A stretch of 64,000 nt of DNA. Origin: an uncultured Bacteroidales bacterium. GTDB lineage: Bacteria > Bacteroidota > Bacteroidia > Bacteroidales > UBA932. Each line of letters begins with the position of its first letter. Position 1 is the stretch's first letter. The translations under genes and the position numbers were made by a program. Positions 1 to 8,987 of this stretch are shown one piece after another. The notes under the pieces are model-generated. The model saw only the letters and a list, made by a program, of their open reading frames with translations, did no database searches and had not been told where the DNA came from. The DNA lies in the NCBI GenBank assembly GCA_934725575.1, contig CAKVCK010000001.1:124001-188000 (forward strand). Reading direction: 5' to 3'.

Positions 1-405
1 CTGGTGGCTTTGGTGCTGGGGGCATGGATGTCATTCCATTTCTCCAATGTGGTGGTCGAGTGGCTGAAGCCAGTGATGGATGTCTCTCCAGCCGTGCTTC
101 AGGCGATCGCCTTCACGATCATCCTGCTGGGAGTTTTCTTCGCCCTCACCTTAGCCGGAAAAATGCTGGAGGGCATTGTGAAGATCGTGATGCTCGGGTG
201 GCTGAACAAACTTCTCGGGGTGGTTTTCGCCCTGCTGAAAGTGGTTCTTGCCATAGGGCTTTTCATCCTCCTTTTCGACTCCGTCACCACGGCGCTGGAG
301 ATCGACTGTTCGAAGACAATCAGCGAGTCGCTTTTCTACACACCGATCAAGGATTTCGCCGATGTCTTTTTTCCTTATATGAAAGAATTGATATTCAATA
401 AATAA
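1..405 (+). CDS. CvpA family membrane protein, 5' end missing
   Basis: The reading frame is open to the first base of the window, so the N terminus (perhaps 30-40 residues) lies outside. The visible 134 or so residues hold three hydrophobic segments (about residues 1-20, 32-52 and 72-92) and a charged C terminus, which fits the CvpA/colicin V production family of small polytopic inner-membrane proteins. The role of that family in Bacteroidota is poorly defined; links to envelope stress and biofilm are known for other phyla. The stop codon TAA overlaps the ATG of tsaB by one base, so the two genes are almost certainly cotranscribed. Family assignment rests on overall hydropathy and length, not on a catalytic motif. 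Confidence 0.7.
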   Translation: MVALVLGAWMSFHFSNVVVEWLKPVMDVSPAVLQAIAFTIILLGVFFALTLAGKMLEGIVKIVMLGWLNKLLGVVFALLKVVLAIGLFILLFDSVTTALEIDCSKTISESLFYTPIKDFADVFFPYMKELIFNK

Positions 406-1097
406 TGAGCAGAATCATTCTAATAGAGACTTCCACTTCCCTTTGCTCCACCGCCCTTGTGGAGGACGGGAAGGTCGTCTGTGAAAGGATCAGCGACGAG
501 CCAAGGGCGCACGCCTCAAAGACAGCGCTGTTCGTCAGCGAGATGCTTTCCGAAAAAAGTCTGAAAGTGTCCGACTGTGACGCTGTGGCCGTCAGCAAGG
601 GACCGGGTTCCTACACCGGGCTGCGCGTCGGGGTCTCAACAGCCAAAGGCCTCTGCTTCGGGGCCGGCATCCCGATGATCTCCGTCGGCACTCTCGACAC
701 ACTCGTCTGGCAGGCTTTGGACGGGAATATGCTCCCGGAGGGCTGCCGCTACATCATCCCGATGATCGACGCCCGCAGGATGGAGGTTTACACGGGAATA
801 TTCACGCCTGACGGGAAACAAATCTCTCCGACCGTGGCTCAGATAATCGACGCGGATTCATTCAAGGATCAGCTCGCCGAAGGCCCGGTGCTGTTCATCG
901 GTGATGGTGCCGACAAATGCAAGGACACCCTGACCAGCCCGAACGCCCGCTTCATCCAATGCTGCCCGAAAGCCGCCTCGATGATGCATCCGGCCATTGA
1001 TGCATTGGAGGCCAAGAGGTTCGAGGATGTGGCCTATTTCGAGCCGTTCTACCTCAAGGAGTTCATCACGACGGTGAGCAAGAAGAAAATAATTTAA
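405..1097 (+). CDS. tsaB: tRNA threonylcarbamoyladenosine biosynthesis protein TsaB
   Basis: The 230-residue product is a TsaB-type ASKHA-fold protein. TsaB is the non-catalytic partner that holds TsaD, with TsaE, in the complex that installs t6A at position 37 of ANN-decoding tRNAs in the cytoplasm. The N terminus ILIETSTSLCSTAL is the phosphate-1 type loop of the fold, and SKGPGSYTGLRVG (about residues 64-76) is the signature of the TsaB/TsaD family. The C-terminal metal-binding half of TsaD is absent and the length is normal for TsaB. The ATG overlaps the cvpA stop by one base. It starts a run of tRNA-modification and metabolic genes that includes truB 440 bases downstream. Confidence 0.95.
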   Translation: MSRIILIETSTSLCSTALVEDGKVVCERISDEPRAHASKTALFVSEMLSEKSLKVSDCDAVAVSKGPGSYTGLRVGVSTAKGLCFGAGIPMISVGTLDTLVWQALDGNMLPEGCRYIIPMIDARRMEVYTGIFTPDGKQISPTVAQIIDADSFKDQLAEGPVLFIGDGADKCKDTLTSPNARFIQCCPKAASMMHPAIDALEAKRFEDVAYFEPFYLKEFITTVSKKKII

Positions 1098-1111
1098 TTC
1101 AGGAATATATT

Positions 1112-1546
1112 ATGAAAATTGGTGTTGCCAGCGACCACGCTGGATTCGAGTACAAGGGAAAGATCTCGGCTCTGCTCAGGAAGAAGGGCTACGAGGTCAT
1201 CGATTATGGAACACATTCAGCGGAGAGCTGCGACTACTCCGACTTCGCTCATCCGCTCGGCACCGCCATAGACAATGGCGAGGTAGATCTCGGAGTGGCT
1301 TTCTGCGGTTCAGGCAATGGCATGGCGATCACTCTGAACAAGCATCAGAAAGTGCGCGCCGCCCTTTGCTGGGGCACTGAGATCGCGCGACTTGCGAAGG
1401 CTCACAACAAGGCTAACGTGATTGTGATGCCAGCCAGGTTCATCTCCTACCAGATGGCCACGACAATACTCAACAAGTGGCTGACCACGGAGTTTGAGGG
1501 TGGCCGTCACGAGCGTCGCATCGAAAAGATTCCGCTTTGCAAGTAA
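1112..1546 (+). CDS. rpiB: Ribose-5-phosphate isomerase B
   Basis: This 144-residue protein matches the RpiB/LacAB family. It interconverts ribose 5-phosphate and ribulose 5-phosphate in the non-oxidative pentose phosphate pathway. The N terminus IGVASDHAGFEYK contains the conserved SDHAG phosphate-binding stretch (His9). FCGSGNGMAI (Cys65 with Gly-Ser-Gly-Asn-Gly) carries the catalytic cysteine and the anion hole typical of the family. NKANVIVMPAR is the usual strand near the C terminus. Length is normal. It lies 14 bases after tsaB and overlaps the likely truB start, which suggests one operon. Confidence 0.95.
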   Translation: MKIGVASDHAGFEYKGKISALLRKKGYEVIDYGTHSAESCDYSDFAHPLGTAIDNGEVDLGVAFCGSGNGMAITLNKHQKVRAALCWGTEIARLAKAHNKANVIVMPARFISYQMATTILNKWLTTEFEGGRHERRIEKIPLCK

Positions 1547-2472
1547 AAGTGACAGGTATCTTGCAAGACAATCTTTTGGAAATAAAGGCGTTAATAGCGG
1601 ACAAGAGCTTCCTTTCGGGTAATTCCAGGCTCTCGGAGAGCATCGAGGACTACCCGGAAGGAATCATTATTCCCATCGACAAGCCCTACAGATGGACTTC
1701 CGCCGATGTCATCCGCAAGGTCAAATGGGCGGCGTGCAGACACTTCCACAAGAAGAACCTGAAGGTCGGCCACGCCGGCACCCTCGACCCGCTTGCGACC
1801 GGAGTGCTTCTCGTCTGCATCGGCAAGGCCACCAAACTGGCCGAGACCCTTCAAAAGGAGGGCAAGGAATATCTCGCCGGGGTCTCGTTCGGCGCCACAA
1901 CCCCTTCCTACGATCTGGAGAAGGCAATTGATCAGGAATATCCCGTCGAAGGCGTCACGGAAGAATCACTCAGAGAGGTTCTGCCTCGGTTCCTTGGCGA
2001 GCAGGAGCAGATCGCTCCCCTCTTCTCAGCCAAGTCCGTTGACGGGGTCAGAGCCTACGAGCTGGCAAGGAAGCAGTACCGTGAGGCTAACAAGGAGAAG
2101 ACTGACGTGATGACTGATTTCGACCACACTGTGGCAGAGACACTTAACAAGCAGATCATCAATATCTCCGAGATGGAATTAATCTCGTTCTTCCCGAACG
2201 GGAAAGAAAGCGGACAGGAATCGTTGGATGATGGGCTGAGACCCAACCCACGTATCAATGTCGTGGACACATCCGCCTTACACCTTCCGTTGGCGACAAT
2301 CCGGATCAAATGCAGCAAGGGAACCTACATCAGAGCATTGGCCAGAGATCTCGGAGAAGCGCTCGGCTCAGGCGCGCATCTCAATTCCTTGAAGCGCACG
2401 AAATCAGGAGGGTTCACAGTGGAGAACAGTCTTTCAGTCAACGAGGCGATGGGAATTCTAATTAAAGAGTGA
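1537..2472 (+). CDS. truB: tRNA pseudouridine(55) synthase TruB
   Basis: TruB converts U55 of the tRNA T-loop to pseudouridine. The box GHAGTLDPLATGVL (Asp84 in the longest reading) carries the catalytic aspartate, and KGTYIRALARDLGE is the conserved C-terminal motif of the catalytic domain. The segment between about residues 180 and 235 is longer than in the E. coli enzyme and looks like a lineage-specific insert. The start is uncertain. The longest frame uses TTG at 1537, inside rpiB; other in-frame TTG codons lie at 1561 and 1576. No ATG precedes the conserved core, so a non-ATG start is likely. It is the last gene of the plus-strand run and converges on the lipoprotein gene at 2509. Confidence 0.93.
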   Translation: MQVKVTGILQDNLLEIKALIADKSFLSGNSRLSESIEDYPEGIIIPIDKPYRWTSADVIRKVKWAACRHFHKKNLKVGHAGTLDPLATGVLLVCIGKATKLAETLQKEGKEYLAGVSFGATTPSYDLEKAIDQEYPVEGVTEESLREVLPRFLGEQEQIAPLFSAKSVDGVRAYELARKQYREANKEKTDVMTDFDHTVAETLNKQIINISEMELISFFPNGKESGQESLDDGLRPNPRINVVDTSALHLPLATIRIKCSKGTYIRALARDLGEALGSGAHLNSLKRTKSGGFTVENSLSVNEAMGILIKE

Positions 2473-2508
2473 CGCGGGATGACCTTGTCGAAGCGACTGA
2501 AAATACGC

Positions 2509-2937
2509 CTATAGTGGAGTCACGGAATTTCCGTCAAGGTCATAGATTTCATTGCGAGACACACCGACGACACCTTTAACCTTTCTGAAATACTTGGTCG
2601 CTTCCTCAAGGGTCTTGCCGTCAGGAATGCGGATTGTCAGCGCGTCGATGATGCCGTAGTCATAGACAACATCCGCCCCGTACTTCGCGGCCGCTTTCTT
2701 GAGCGGCCCCTTGCCGACATTCTCATCATAATAAATGACCAAAGTGTTCGGGGAATACGCCAGCCCGGCCTGACGAGGCCTGACCGGTGGAAGTTCTCCG
2801 ATCGCCGGGATGTCAGGAGAATCGTATGAATCCACCCGAGCCAGCTGTTTTTCAGTCCTGCTGATGGTGCTGCAACCGGTGGCCACCGTGAAAGCGGCGG
2901 CCAAGGCAAGTGACGAATCTGTGAGCAATCTTGTCAT
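2509..2937 (-). CDS. Small lipoprotein with a protease-propeptide-like domain
   Basis: The 142-residue product has a lipoprotein signal with lipobox VATGC, so it is probably anchored in the cell envelope. After a proline-rich linker, residues about 60-130 (LVIYYDENVGKGPLKKAAAKYGADVVYDYGIIDALTIRIPDGKTL-type pattern, shown here only in part) look like the small alpha/beta domain found as the prodomain of subtilisin-like proteases. No protease domain follows, so it could be a stand-alone inhibitor or chaperone; that is inference. It sits 12 bases downstream of apbE on the same strand and is probably cotranscribed with it. Confidence 0.6.
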   Translation of the reverse strand: MTRLLTDSSLALAAAFTVATGCSTISRTEKQLARVDSYDSPDIPAIGELPPVRPRQAGLAYSPNTLVIYYDENVGKGPLKKAAAKYGADVVYDYGIIDALTIRIPDGKTLEEATKYFRKVKGVVGVSRNEIYDLDGNSVTPL

Positions 2938-2949
2938 ATCACAAAAAAT

Positions 2950-3981
2950 CTATCGGCCATCTCTTACAAGATTGAAGCCAGAAGACGCCCATTCGGCCAT
3001 AGATTCTCCATCGGCATAGACCAGATAGCCTTCCAGCTCATCCATCGACTCGATAAAGCGCTTCGCTTCATCCAATCCGATGACCATACAATATGTTGCG
3101 TAGGCATCAGCCAATGTGGCGTCCGGAGCGACAATCGTGGCGCTGAGCAGATTATGCGTGACGGGATACCCCGTGCGTGGATCGACCGTGTGTGAATATT
3201 TCCGTCCATCCTTGACGTAGAACTTGCGGTAATTGCCAGAGGTGACCACACCACAGCCGCTTCCGTCTCCCTGCCATTTACCGACAAGTCCCTGCCCACC
3301 AAGTTCCATATTTCCGTCAACAGGTCTGTCAACACCTATCGTCCACGGCTTGCCCGACGGATTCAAGCCTTCGCAATAGATCTCGCCTATGTTCACCAGC
3401 ATATCCCTGACTCCAAGCGAGTGAAGATATTCAGCGATCTTGTCGCAGGTGTAGCCTTGCGCGATGGCGTTGAAATTCAATTTCGGGCATATTCCCGGAG
3501 TCAGCGGAGACATATTCACATCAAATTTGTCCATCCCGCAGACTGCCTTGAGACTGTCCACGACGGCGGCAGACGGCAGCGAATCGTTCGTGAAGCCAAA
3601 GCCCCAGGCATCATAGAGCGGCCCGGAAGCCATATCCAACGCTCCACCCGTCTCGTCATAGAGTCTTTTCGAGATGGTGAATATCTCCTTGAACATCTCA
3701 TTTGGAACCACCGGACCACCGGCATTGAAGCGGCTCAGCTGAGATCCCTTATTGTAACCGGACAAGGTGGTGTCAACCAGCTTCAGGATGGAATCCACCG
3801 ACCTTCTTATCTCGCTTATGCCGGTCTTGACACCGCTATGGTTGAATTTCACCGAATATGTTCCTCCTTGGGCATAGCCCGTCAATTCCTGATAATCCGC
3901 CTTCCGGCCACAGGAAACCACGGCCAGAAGAGCCGCGAAGCACAGAGGTATGCTTCTGAATATTCCTTTTATCGCTTTCAT
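2950..3981 (-). CDS. apbE: FAD:protein FMN transferase (ApbE)
   Basis: ApbE lipoproteins transfer FMN from FAD to threonine residues of target proteins such as subunits of the Na+-pumping NADH:quinone oxidoreductase and RnfG/RnfD. Visible family motifs, in order, are TTLSGYNKGSQLSRFN, GGALDMASGPLYDAWGFG, NAIAQGYTCDKIAEYL and HTVDPRTGYPVTHNLLSATIVAP with ADAYAT, which form the FAD and metal site. The signal peptide ends in a lipobox (AVVSC), placing it on the outer face of a membrane. I chose the ATG at 3981 (MKAIKG) because it gives a normal signal peptide; an upstream ATG at 3999 adds six residues. The usual LVNxGGEI box reads LVNIGEIY, one Gly shorter. Confidence 0.92.
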   Translation of the reverse strand: MKAIKGIFRSIPLCFAALLAVVSCGRKADYQELTGYAQGGTYSVKFNHSGVKTGISEIRRSVDSILKLVDTTLSGYNKGSQLSRFNAGGPVVPNEMFKEIFTISKRLYDETGGALDMASGPLYDAWGFGFTNDSLPSAAVVDSLKAVCGMDKFDVNMSPLTPGICPKLNFNAIAQGYTCDKIAEYLHSLGVRDMLVNIGEIYCEGLNPSGKPWTIGVDRPVDGNMELGGQGLVGKWQGDGSGCGVVTSGNYRKFYVKDGRKYSHTVDPRTGYPVTHNLLSATIVAPDATLADAYATYCMVIGLDEAKRFIESMDELEGYLVYADGESMAEWASSGFNLVRDGR

Positions 3982-4095
3982 TTCTGCAATTATAGGCATT
4001 TCGCTTCAATTATGTGACATCATTGGACTAGTTTTTGCTTAAGACCTACCGTTTTTGCGTTTTTTATGCGATATTTGTATTTTCAATCGAAAAAG

Positions 4096-5121
4096 ATGAA
4101 GATAAGAAACATTATTTTAATAGGATTGTCAGCGGCGATGCTCGCCCTCCCGTCCTGCAAAAAGGATAAAGAGAGTTCATCCACGAAAGACTACGTCGAC
4201 GGGACGCTGACATTCTCGTCATCCGTGCCGACTTATGTACGGAAAGGTGAGAGCTTCAGCCTGACCCCGACAGGAATCACCCACCCTGGCACAGGATCCG
4301 CCGAGGATATCGGATACTATTGGTCGGTTTCGTGGGACACCGCGAAGGACACGACCAAGACAGAAACCGACAAGAGCGGCGACGGCACTTTCAAGTTCTC
4401 CGTACCGTCCAAGGTCGGAACATTCACTGTCAGCTGCGTCGCGTTCGCGGACGGTTATTACACCAAGACGAACTCAACCTCGTTCAGCGTGGTTGATGCG
4501 GCCCTTGACTCGACCGTGGTAGGAGCATATTCCAGCAAGGATCCGATATTCACTGACCCAAGGGACGAGGGGACCTACTACACGACAACTTTCGACGGCA
4601 AGACCTGGATGAAGAACAACCTCTATTATTCCGGTGCCGGCGTGTCATACGAAAAGAGTGAGGCTATGGACGCGATCTTCGGTCGTTACTACACTTGGAG
4701 CGAGGCCGTCTCAGCCTGCCCGGACGGATGGCATCTGCCTTCCGACGCCGAGTTCACCGCTTTGGCCAATGCCCTTGCGCCTAAGGGGACGACCTTCTCG
4801 GAGAAAGAGAATTTCACCGGTGTCGCCGGCGGTCTGATGGTTGACGCGAAGTTCCTCGGCACAAGGATGTGGGAATACTGGCCACAGGTCAAGATCACCA
4901 ACGAAACCGGTTTCTCAACCCTTCCTGTCGGCTATGCCACTGATCCGGGGGACGCTCCGAAGTTCACAGGACTTGACAGTTACGCAACATTCTGGACATC
5001 CGACTCGGAGAGCGACGAGACAGGCTTCTGCCGTTACATCTACGTGAAACAGAATGACATTCTTGTGGGAGCGAGAGACAAGGAATCGTTCCGAGCCTCT
5101 GTCAGATGCGTCAAGGACTAA
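4096..5121 (+). CDS. FISUMP-domain lipoprotein
   Basis: The 341-residue protein begins with a lipoprotein signal (MKIRNIILIGLS, lipobox LPSC). Residues about 30-150 look like an immunoglobulin or PKD-type beta domain. From about residue 165 a FISUMP-type domain follows: FDGKTWMKNNLYYS, YYTWSEAVSACPDGWHLPSDAEF, then TGFSTLPVGYA and FWTSDSE, and finally ASVRCVKD. That family is common in secreted Bacteroidota and Fibrobacter proteins but has no proven biochemical role. The start at 4096 is preferred to an ATG at 4066 because it removes a non-signal-like extension. It is transcribed divergently from apbE and its stop overlaps the LolA-like gene stop by three bases. Confidence 0.8.
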   Translation: MKIRNIILIGLSAAMLALPSCKKDKESSSTKDYVDGTLTFSSSVPTYVRKGESFSLTPTGITHPGTGSAEDIGYYWSVSWDTAKDTTKTETDKSGDGTFKFSVPSKVGTFTVSCVAFADGYYTKTNSTSFSVVDAALDSTVVGAYSSKDPIFTDPRDEGTYYTTTFDGKTWMKNNLYYSGAGVSYEKSEAMDAIFGRYYTWSEAVSACPDGWHLPSDAEFTALANALAPKGTTFSEKENFTGVAGGLMVDAKFLGTRMWEYWPQVKITNETGFSTLPVGYATDPGDAPKFTGLDSYATFWTSDSESDETGFCRYIYVKQNDILVGARDKESFRASVRCVKD

Positions 5122-5768
5122 CGCAAGTCCGTTATCACATAAGAAGAATCGAGAGTCTTTTCGTCAAAACGGAAAGACTCTTTTGTTTTTCCAGACTCCT
5201 CAAAGCTGAGATTGGAGATGGTGAAGTTCGACACAGAGCCATCGTTAAGGGTTACCTCCGCTCCGACAAGCGTCGTCGTCCCACTTTTGAAGAAAAGCTT
5301 CAGTCCGGCGATGTCCATTGAGCTTTTTCCTCTGTTAAGCGGTGAGAGGACTGACGCGTCAACGATCTTTCCGCCAAATTTCGAGCCACCGAAAGAGACC
5401 TCCTTGAAGGCGTTGTCAACAGACGCGATCATCAATGCGGGATTGGTGGCATAGCTGTCGTATGAATCATCAACAGACTCCACCAGAGCCTCCTCCGAGA
5501 TCCTGTCGATTGTCCATCGGGTTCTGCCGTCGCACCAGATCTCCAGACCGTTGCCATCAACCTTGAACGAGCTGCCTTGCACTTTCACATTTCCCTCGCC
5601 TGTCATCTTTGCCTTCCTCGTCGGCATCGTGAACGAATAGTCAAACGAGACAAGCGAGGACGACACCTTGCCGACAAACGCGTCAAGAGTCTTGCTCTTG
5701 GCGACAGAGACGGGAGACATCGCTGTCAGAGCGATGATGACAATGAATATTCTTGATAATGTTCTCAT
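5118..5768 (-). CDS. LolA-like periplasmic lipoprotein carrier
   Basis: The 216-residue product has a cleavable signal peptide (MRTLSRIFIVIIALTAM..VSVAKS). The mature part has the LolA pattern: an early FVGKVSSSLVSFDYSFTM strand, GEGNVKVQGSSFKVDGNGLEIWCDGRTRWTI where LolA reads the substrate-pocket strands, and a C-terminal TLVGAEVTLNDGSVSNFTISNL. LolA carries lipoproteins from the LolCDE transporter across the periplasm. In Bacteroidota LolA-like genes commonly sit beside ftsK, as here (28 bases downstream of ftsK, same strand). The ATG at 5768 is preferred over 5789. Sequence similarity within this family is low, so the fold is better supported than the exact cargo. Confidence 0.82.
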   Translation of the reverse strand: MRTLSRIFIVIIALTAMSPVSVAKSKTLDAFVGKVSSSLVSFDYSFTMPTRKAKMTGEGNVKVQGSSFKVDGNGLEIWCDGRTRWTIDRISEEALVESVDDSYDSYATNPALMIASVDNAFKEVSFGGSKFGGKIVDASVLSPLNRGKSSMDIAGLKLFFKSGTTTLVGAEVTLNDGSVSNFTISNLSFEESGKTKESFRFDEKTLDSSYVITDLR

Positions 5769-5816
5769 ACTAATGAAGCCGACAAGCACAATCTGTGCCT
5801 GGGTGGCAATAAATAA

Positions 5817-8288
5817 TTATTGATTCTTATAAGCATCGATGATCTTGTCAAGTTCATCAAGGCTTGTGACAAGCACCTGACGAGGCTTGGAGCCTTCCTG
5901 AGGACCGACGATGCCGGCAGCCTCCAGCTGGTCCATAACGCGGCCGGCCTTGGCGTAGCCCATTCCGAGCCGCCTTTGGAGATCTGACGTGGAGCCCCTC
6001 TGGCTCATAACCACAAGCTTGGCGGCCTCCTCGAAGCGCTCATCGAGTTTTGTCATATCGACCAGACCTCCGGATCCTTCCTCTGTGTCATCATCGACCG
6101 GTGGCAGATAATACGGGTTGTTATAGGACTTCCTGTGGCCTTCCTGCGAGCCGATATATTCAGTGAGCCGGTTGATCTCCTCGCTGTCGATGTAGGCGCA
6201 CTGGACGCGCTCCATCTCGACTCCGGCATAGTAGAGCATATCCCCCTTACCGATAAGTTTCTCGGCGCCAGGAGAGTCCAGGATTGTGGCCGAATCCGTC
6301 CTGGAGACGACCCTGAAGGCGATTCTAGTCGGGAAGTTAGTCTTGATGAGTCCGGTGATGACATCCACGGACGGCCTCTGTGTGGCAAGCACGACGTGCA
6401 GACCGGCGGCACGCCCCTTCTGGGCGAGCCTGATGATGGACGTGGTGATGCTGCGGGCCACAGCCTTGGCATCACCGCTGCCACCGACCGACATCGTCAG
6501 GTCAGCATATTCATCAATGATGGTGACTATGTACGGGAGGAAGCGGTGCCCTTCGGTAGGAAGAAGCTTCCGGTTGCGATACTTCTCGTTGTAAGTCTTT
6601 ATGTTAGGCACGGAGGCCTTGCTCAGCAACTCGTAGCGCTGATCCATCTCGATGCAGAGTGAACGAAGGATCTTGTCGGCCTTGTCGGCCTTCTTCACAA
6701 TGGCGTTGTCCTTTTCCTCCTGCTCGTCATTGCCAGGGAGCACGGCAAGGTAATGCTTCAGAAGATGCCCGTAGGCCGAGAACTCCACCATCTTCGGGTC
6801 GATGAAGACAAGTTTCAGCTCCGACGGGTGCTTCGCGTACAGCAACGATGTCACTATGACGTTGAGTCCAACGGACTTACCCTGCTTGGTCGCTCCGGCC
6901 ACCAAAAGGTGCGGGGCATCGGCCAGATCGAAGACCTTGACTTTCTGCTGGATGGTGTAGCCGATGGCGACAGGAAGCTCAGCCTTGCTGGTACGGAACG
7001 CATCATCGTTCAGCACGCCCCGCATAGGTACGATCGACGCCCGGTCATTGGCGACCTCGATGCCCACAGAATCGGTCAGGGTGACCACACGTACTCCCCT
7101 TGCGTGGAGATGCATTCCGAGATCCTCCTGAATCCTTTTGAACTCGGCGATCTTCACGCCTGGCGCCGGATAGACTTTATAGAGGGTGACGGTCGGACCG
7201 ACAATGGCCTTGACATCGTTGATCTGGATGCGATAGTTTTCCAGAGCGTTGCGGATTCTGGCGTTGTTCCTTGACAATTCCTCATCGGACACCTCATTCC
7301 GGCTTGATGAATATGAATCCAGCAGTTCCAAGGAAGGGAACTGGTAATCAGGCAGTTCGTCACGGACATTGATTCTCGGAAGGTCTGTCTTTATATCAGT
7401 GGACGGTGTTTTTCCTTTGACAACTTCCATAGACGCATTTGTAGTCCCAGTGGCTTCGGCACGCTCCGCCACCGGTTGTTCCGCTCCCTGAGTTTGTCGA
7501 ATTGACGGTTCCGTGGCATTCAAGGCGACGGTTCCTGTATGGCTTGTAGCCTCAAGATTTGGTGAGCCTTGTCGAACCTCAGGCTCAGCCATTGATTGTG
7601 ATATTTCCTCGACTCTATCTCTTTCCGGTCCCCGAACATCTTTCTTTCCAGATCCCTGAGCCTGTCGAATGGACACCCCTTCCGATTCATCCTCCTCTGC
7701 CACCTGATCCTTCCTCTTTCCAAGGGACATCAGCCAGTCCGAGAAGCGCTTCGAGGCCAGAACCATCCAGATAAGAGTCAGAAAAACCAGCGCGAATCCT
7801 GTAAGAATATTCCCGAACAAGACTCTCGCCCAGATGATCACGGATTCCCCGCACTCTCCGCCGAGACCTCCTCCGAAAGCGTTGCCAAGACCTGCCAGAT
7901 CCGAGACGAACGCAAGGATGAACGAAACTATCATCGCTCCGGAGACCGTCAGGAGGGTCGTTTTCAGCATCGAATGCCGCCAACGGTGCAACAACAGGCG
8001 GACGGACACGGCGAACAGAATGACAACAAAGGCCAGACTCCCGATTCCGAACCATCGGCGCACAAGCAGTTCCGCCCATCTGTAGCCGACCTTTCCGGCA
8101 ATATTGCTGACCTCAACGGATATGTCCCCCACAGGTGAGGCCAGAGCACTTTGATCCGCCTTCCAGGTAAAGAAATACGAGATGATGGAGAGCAGCGTGA
8201 ACACTGCCAGCAACGCGACGGCAAGGCCGGAGAACCTCACCAGCCTTGACTTGTCGTCATCATCCATATTTCTCCAGAACTTGAACAT
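5817..8288 (-). CDS. ftsK: DNA translocase FtsK
   Basis: The 823-residue protein has four or so N-terminal membrane segments (first at about residues 20-45) that would anchor it at the septum. A charged, repeat-containing linker spans about residues 195-310. The motor domain follows with Walker A VAGATKQGKSVGLN (about 466) and Walker B YIVTIIDEYADL (about 594). A C-terminal winged-helix gamma domain (TSDLQRRLGMGYAKAGRVMDQLEA) reads polar DNA sequences and contacts XerCD. FtsK pumps chromosome termini across the division septum. The linker contains three copies of a short sequence, SIRQAQG, SIRQTQG and a shorter VRQG, which match a nucleotide repeat (see findings). It overlaps the DUF4290 gene by one base. 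Confidence 0.96.
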   Translation of the reverse strand: MFKFWRNMDDDDKSRLVRFSGLAVALLAVFTLLSIISYFFTWKADQSALASPVGDISVEVSNIAGKVGYRWAELLVRRWFGIGSLAFVVILFAVSVRLLLHRWRHSMLKTTLLTVSGAMIVSFILAFVSDLAGLGNAFGGGLGGECGESVIIWARVLFGNILTGFALVFLTLIWMVLASKRFSDWLMSLGKRKDQVAEEDESEGVSIRQAQGSGKKDVRGPERDRVEEISQSMAEPEVRQGSPNLEATSHTGTVALNATEPSIRQTQGAEQPVAERAEATGTTNASMEVVKGKTPSTDIKTDLPRINVRDELPDYQFPSLELLDSYSSSRNEVSDEELSRNNARIRNALENYRIQINDVKAIVGPTVTLYKVYPAPGVKIAEFKRIQEDLGMHLHARGVRVVTLTDSVGIEVANDRASIVPMRGVLNDDAFRTSKAELPVAIGYTIQQKVKVFDLADAPHLLVAGATKQGKSVGLNVIVTSLLYAKHPSELKLVFIDPKMVEFSAYGHLLKHYLAVLPGNDEQEEKDNAIVKKADKADKILRSLCIEMDQRYELLSKASVPNIKTYNEKYRNRKLLPTEGHRFLPYIVTIIDEYADLTMSVGGSGDAKAVARSITTSIIRLAQKGRAAGLHVVLATQRPSVDVITGLIKTNFPTRIAFRVVSRTDSATILDSPGAEKLIGKGDMLYYAGVEMERVQCAYIDSEEINRLTEYIGSQEGHRKSYNNPYYLPPVDDDTEEGSGGLVDMTKLDERFEEAAKLVVMSQRGSTSDLQRRLGMGYAKAGRVMDQLEAAGIVGPQEGSKPRQVLVTSLDELDKIIDAYKNQ
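7486..7674. repeat. Three copies of a CTGAGCnTGTCGAA repeat inside the ftsK linker
   Basis: The motif, read on the plus strand, occurs at 7486-7508 (CCCTGAGTTTGTCGAA), 7563-7590 (TGAGCCTTGTCGAAC followed by CTCAGGCTCAG, so a local inverted repeat) and 7654-7674 (CCCTGAGCCTGTCGAA). All three keep the ftsK frame. A related copy, TTCGACAGGTTCAGTG, lies in the addA-like gene at 9777-9793 in a different reading frame. The DNA sequence is therefore conserved more than the peptide it encodes, which is what a dispersed short repeat would show. Confidence 0.6.
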
Positions 8289-8947
8289 TATTTCCGGTTC
8301 TTGCGGTTACCCTTCTTGTTGTTCCTGCGGTTCTGCCCCATATTCAGATTCAAGCCAGGACGCGAGAAGTTCGAGTCAAAGGAGATCTTGGTAAGCTCCA
8401 GATCCTCTGGGATCTGAATCCGATAGTCTGACAATTTCTCGATGTCGGCGAAAATAGTCTCGTCGGCCACACTGTCCTTGTTCCAGATCAGGTACTGCTG
8501 ACGCATATAGATCGCGAGGGAACGCAGCATCGCCCTCTTGACCTCTCCTTCCGGCTCTCCGGCGATCAGATCGATTATGCTCTCGATGTTACGGCCGTAA
8601 TGATTGGCGCGCACCGGCGACTTGTCGATAGGAATGACCATCGGCGGCACATCCATCGCCTCCGGATGCGGAGCCGGATACGGGGAATCAATGTCCAGGT
8701 CATAGCCTGCGATCATATAAAGATGATCCCAAAGCTTCTGCTCGTAGTTTTCCTGTGTGTGCACCTGAGGGTTAAGGAGTTCCATAACCCGGACCACGGC
8801 CTTTGCCTGCTCGCTTCGTTTAGCCTTGTCCGGAATGGCCTTGACCTGTTCGACCATATTCAAGACTATCCTGCCATATTCAGGCATCTGGAGTTTCTCC
8901 CTCTCCGTGTTGTAGTAAAGCTTTATTGAGTAGTCATTAGCTTCCAT
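8288..8947 (-). CDS. DUF4290 family protein
   Basis: The 219-residue product is soluble, with no signal peptide. It begins LYYNTEREKLQMPEYGRIVLNMV and contains QKLWDHLYMIAGYDLDIDSPYP and YGRNIESIIDLIAGEP, a pattern I recognise as the Bacteroidota-specific DUF4290 family. No biochemical function is established for that family. It is mostly helical in the first 190 residues, then ends in a disordered Asn/Arg/Lys-rich tail (NMGQNRRNNKKGNRKNRK) that could bind nucleic acid. It overlaps ftsK by one base and starts 40 bases from the addA-like gene, so it is probably cotranscribed with both. Confidence 0.8.
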   Translation of the reverse strand: MEANDYSIKLYYNTEREKLQMPEYGRIVLNMVEQVKAIPDKAKRSEQAKAVVRVMELLNPQVHTQENYEQKLWDHLYMIAGYDLDIDSPYPAPHPEAMDVPPMVIPIDKSPVRANHYGRNIESIIDLIAGEPEGEVKRAMLRSLAIYMRQQYLIWNKDSVADETIFADIEKLSDYRIQIPEDLELTKISFDSNFSRPGLNLNMGQNRRNNKKGNRKNRK

Positions 8948-8987
8948 AATAATTCAATTTTGAGTATGAAAGGCAAATATACGAAAA

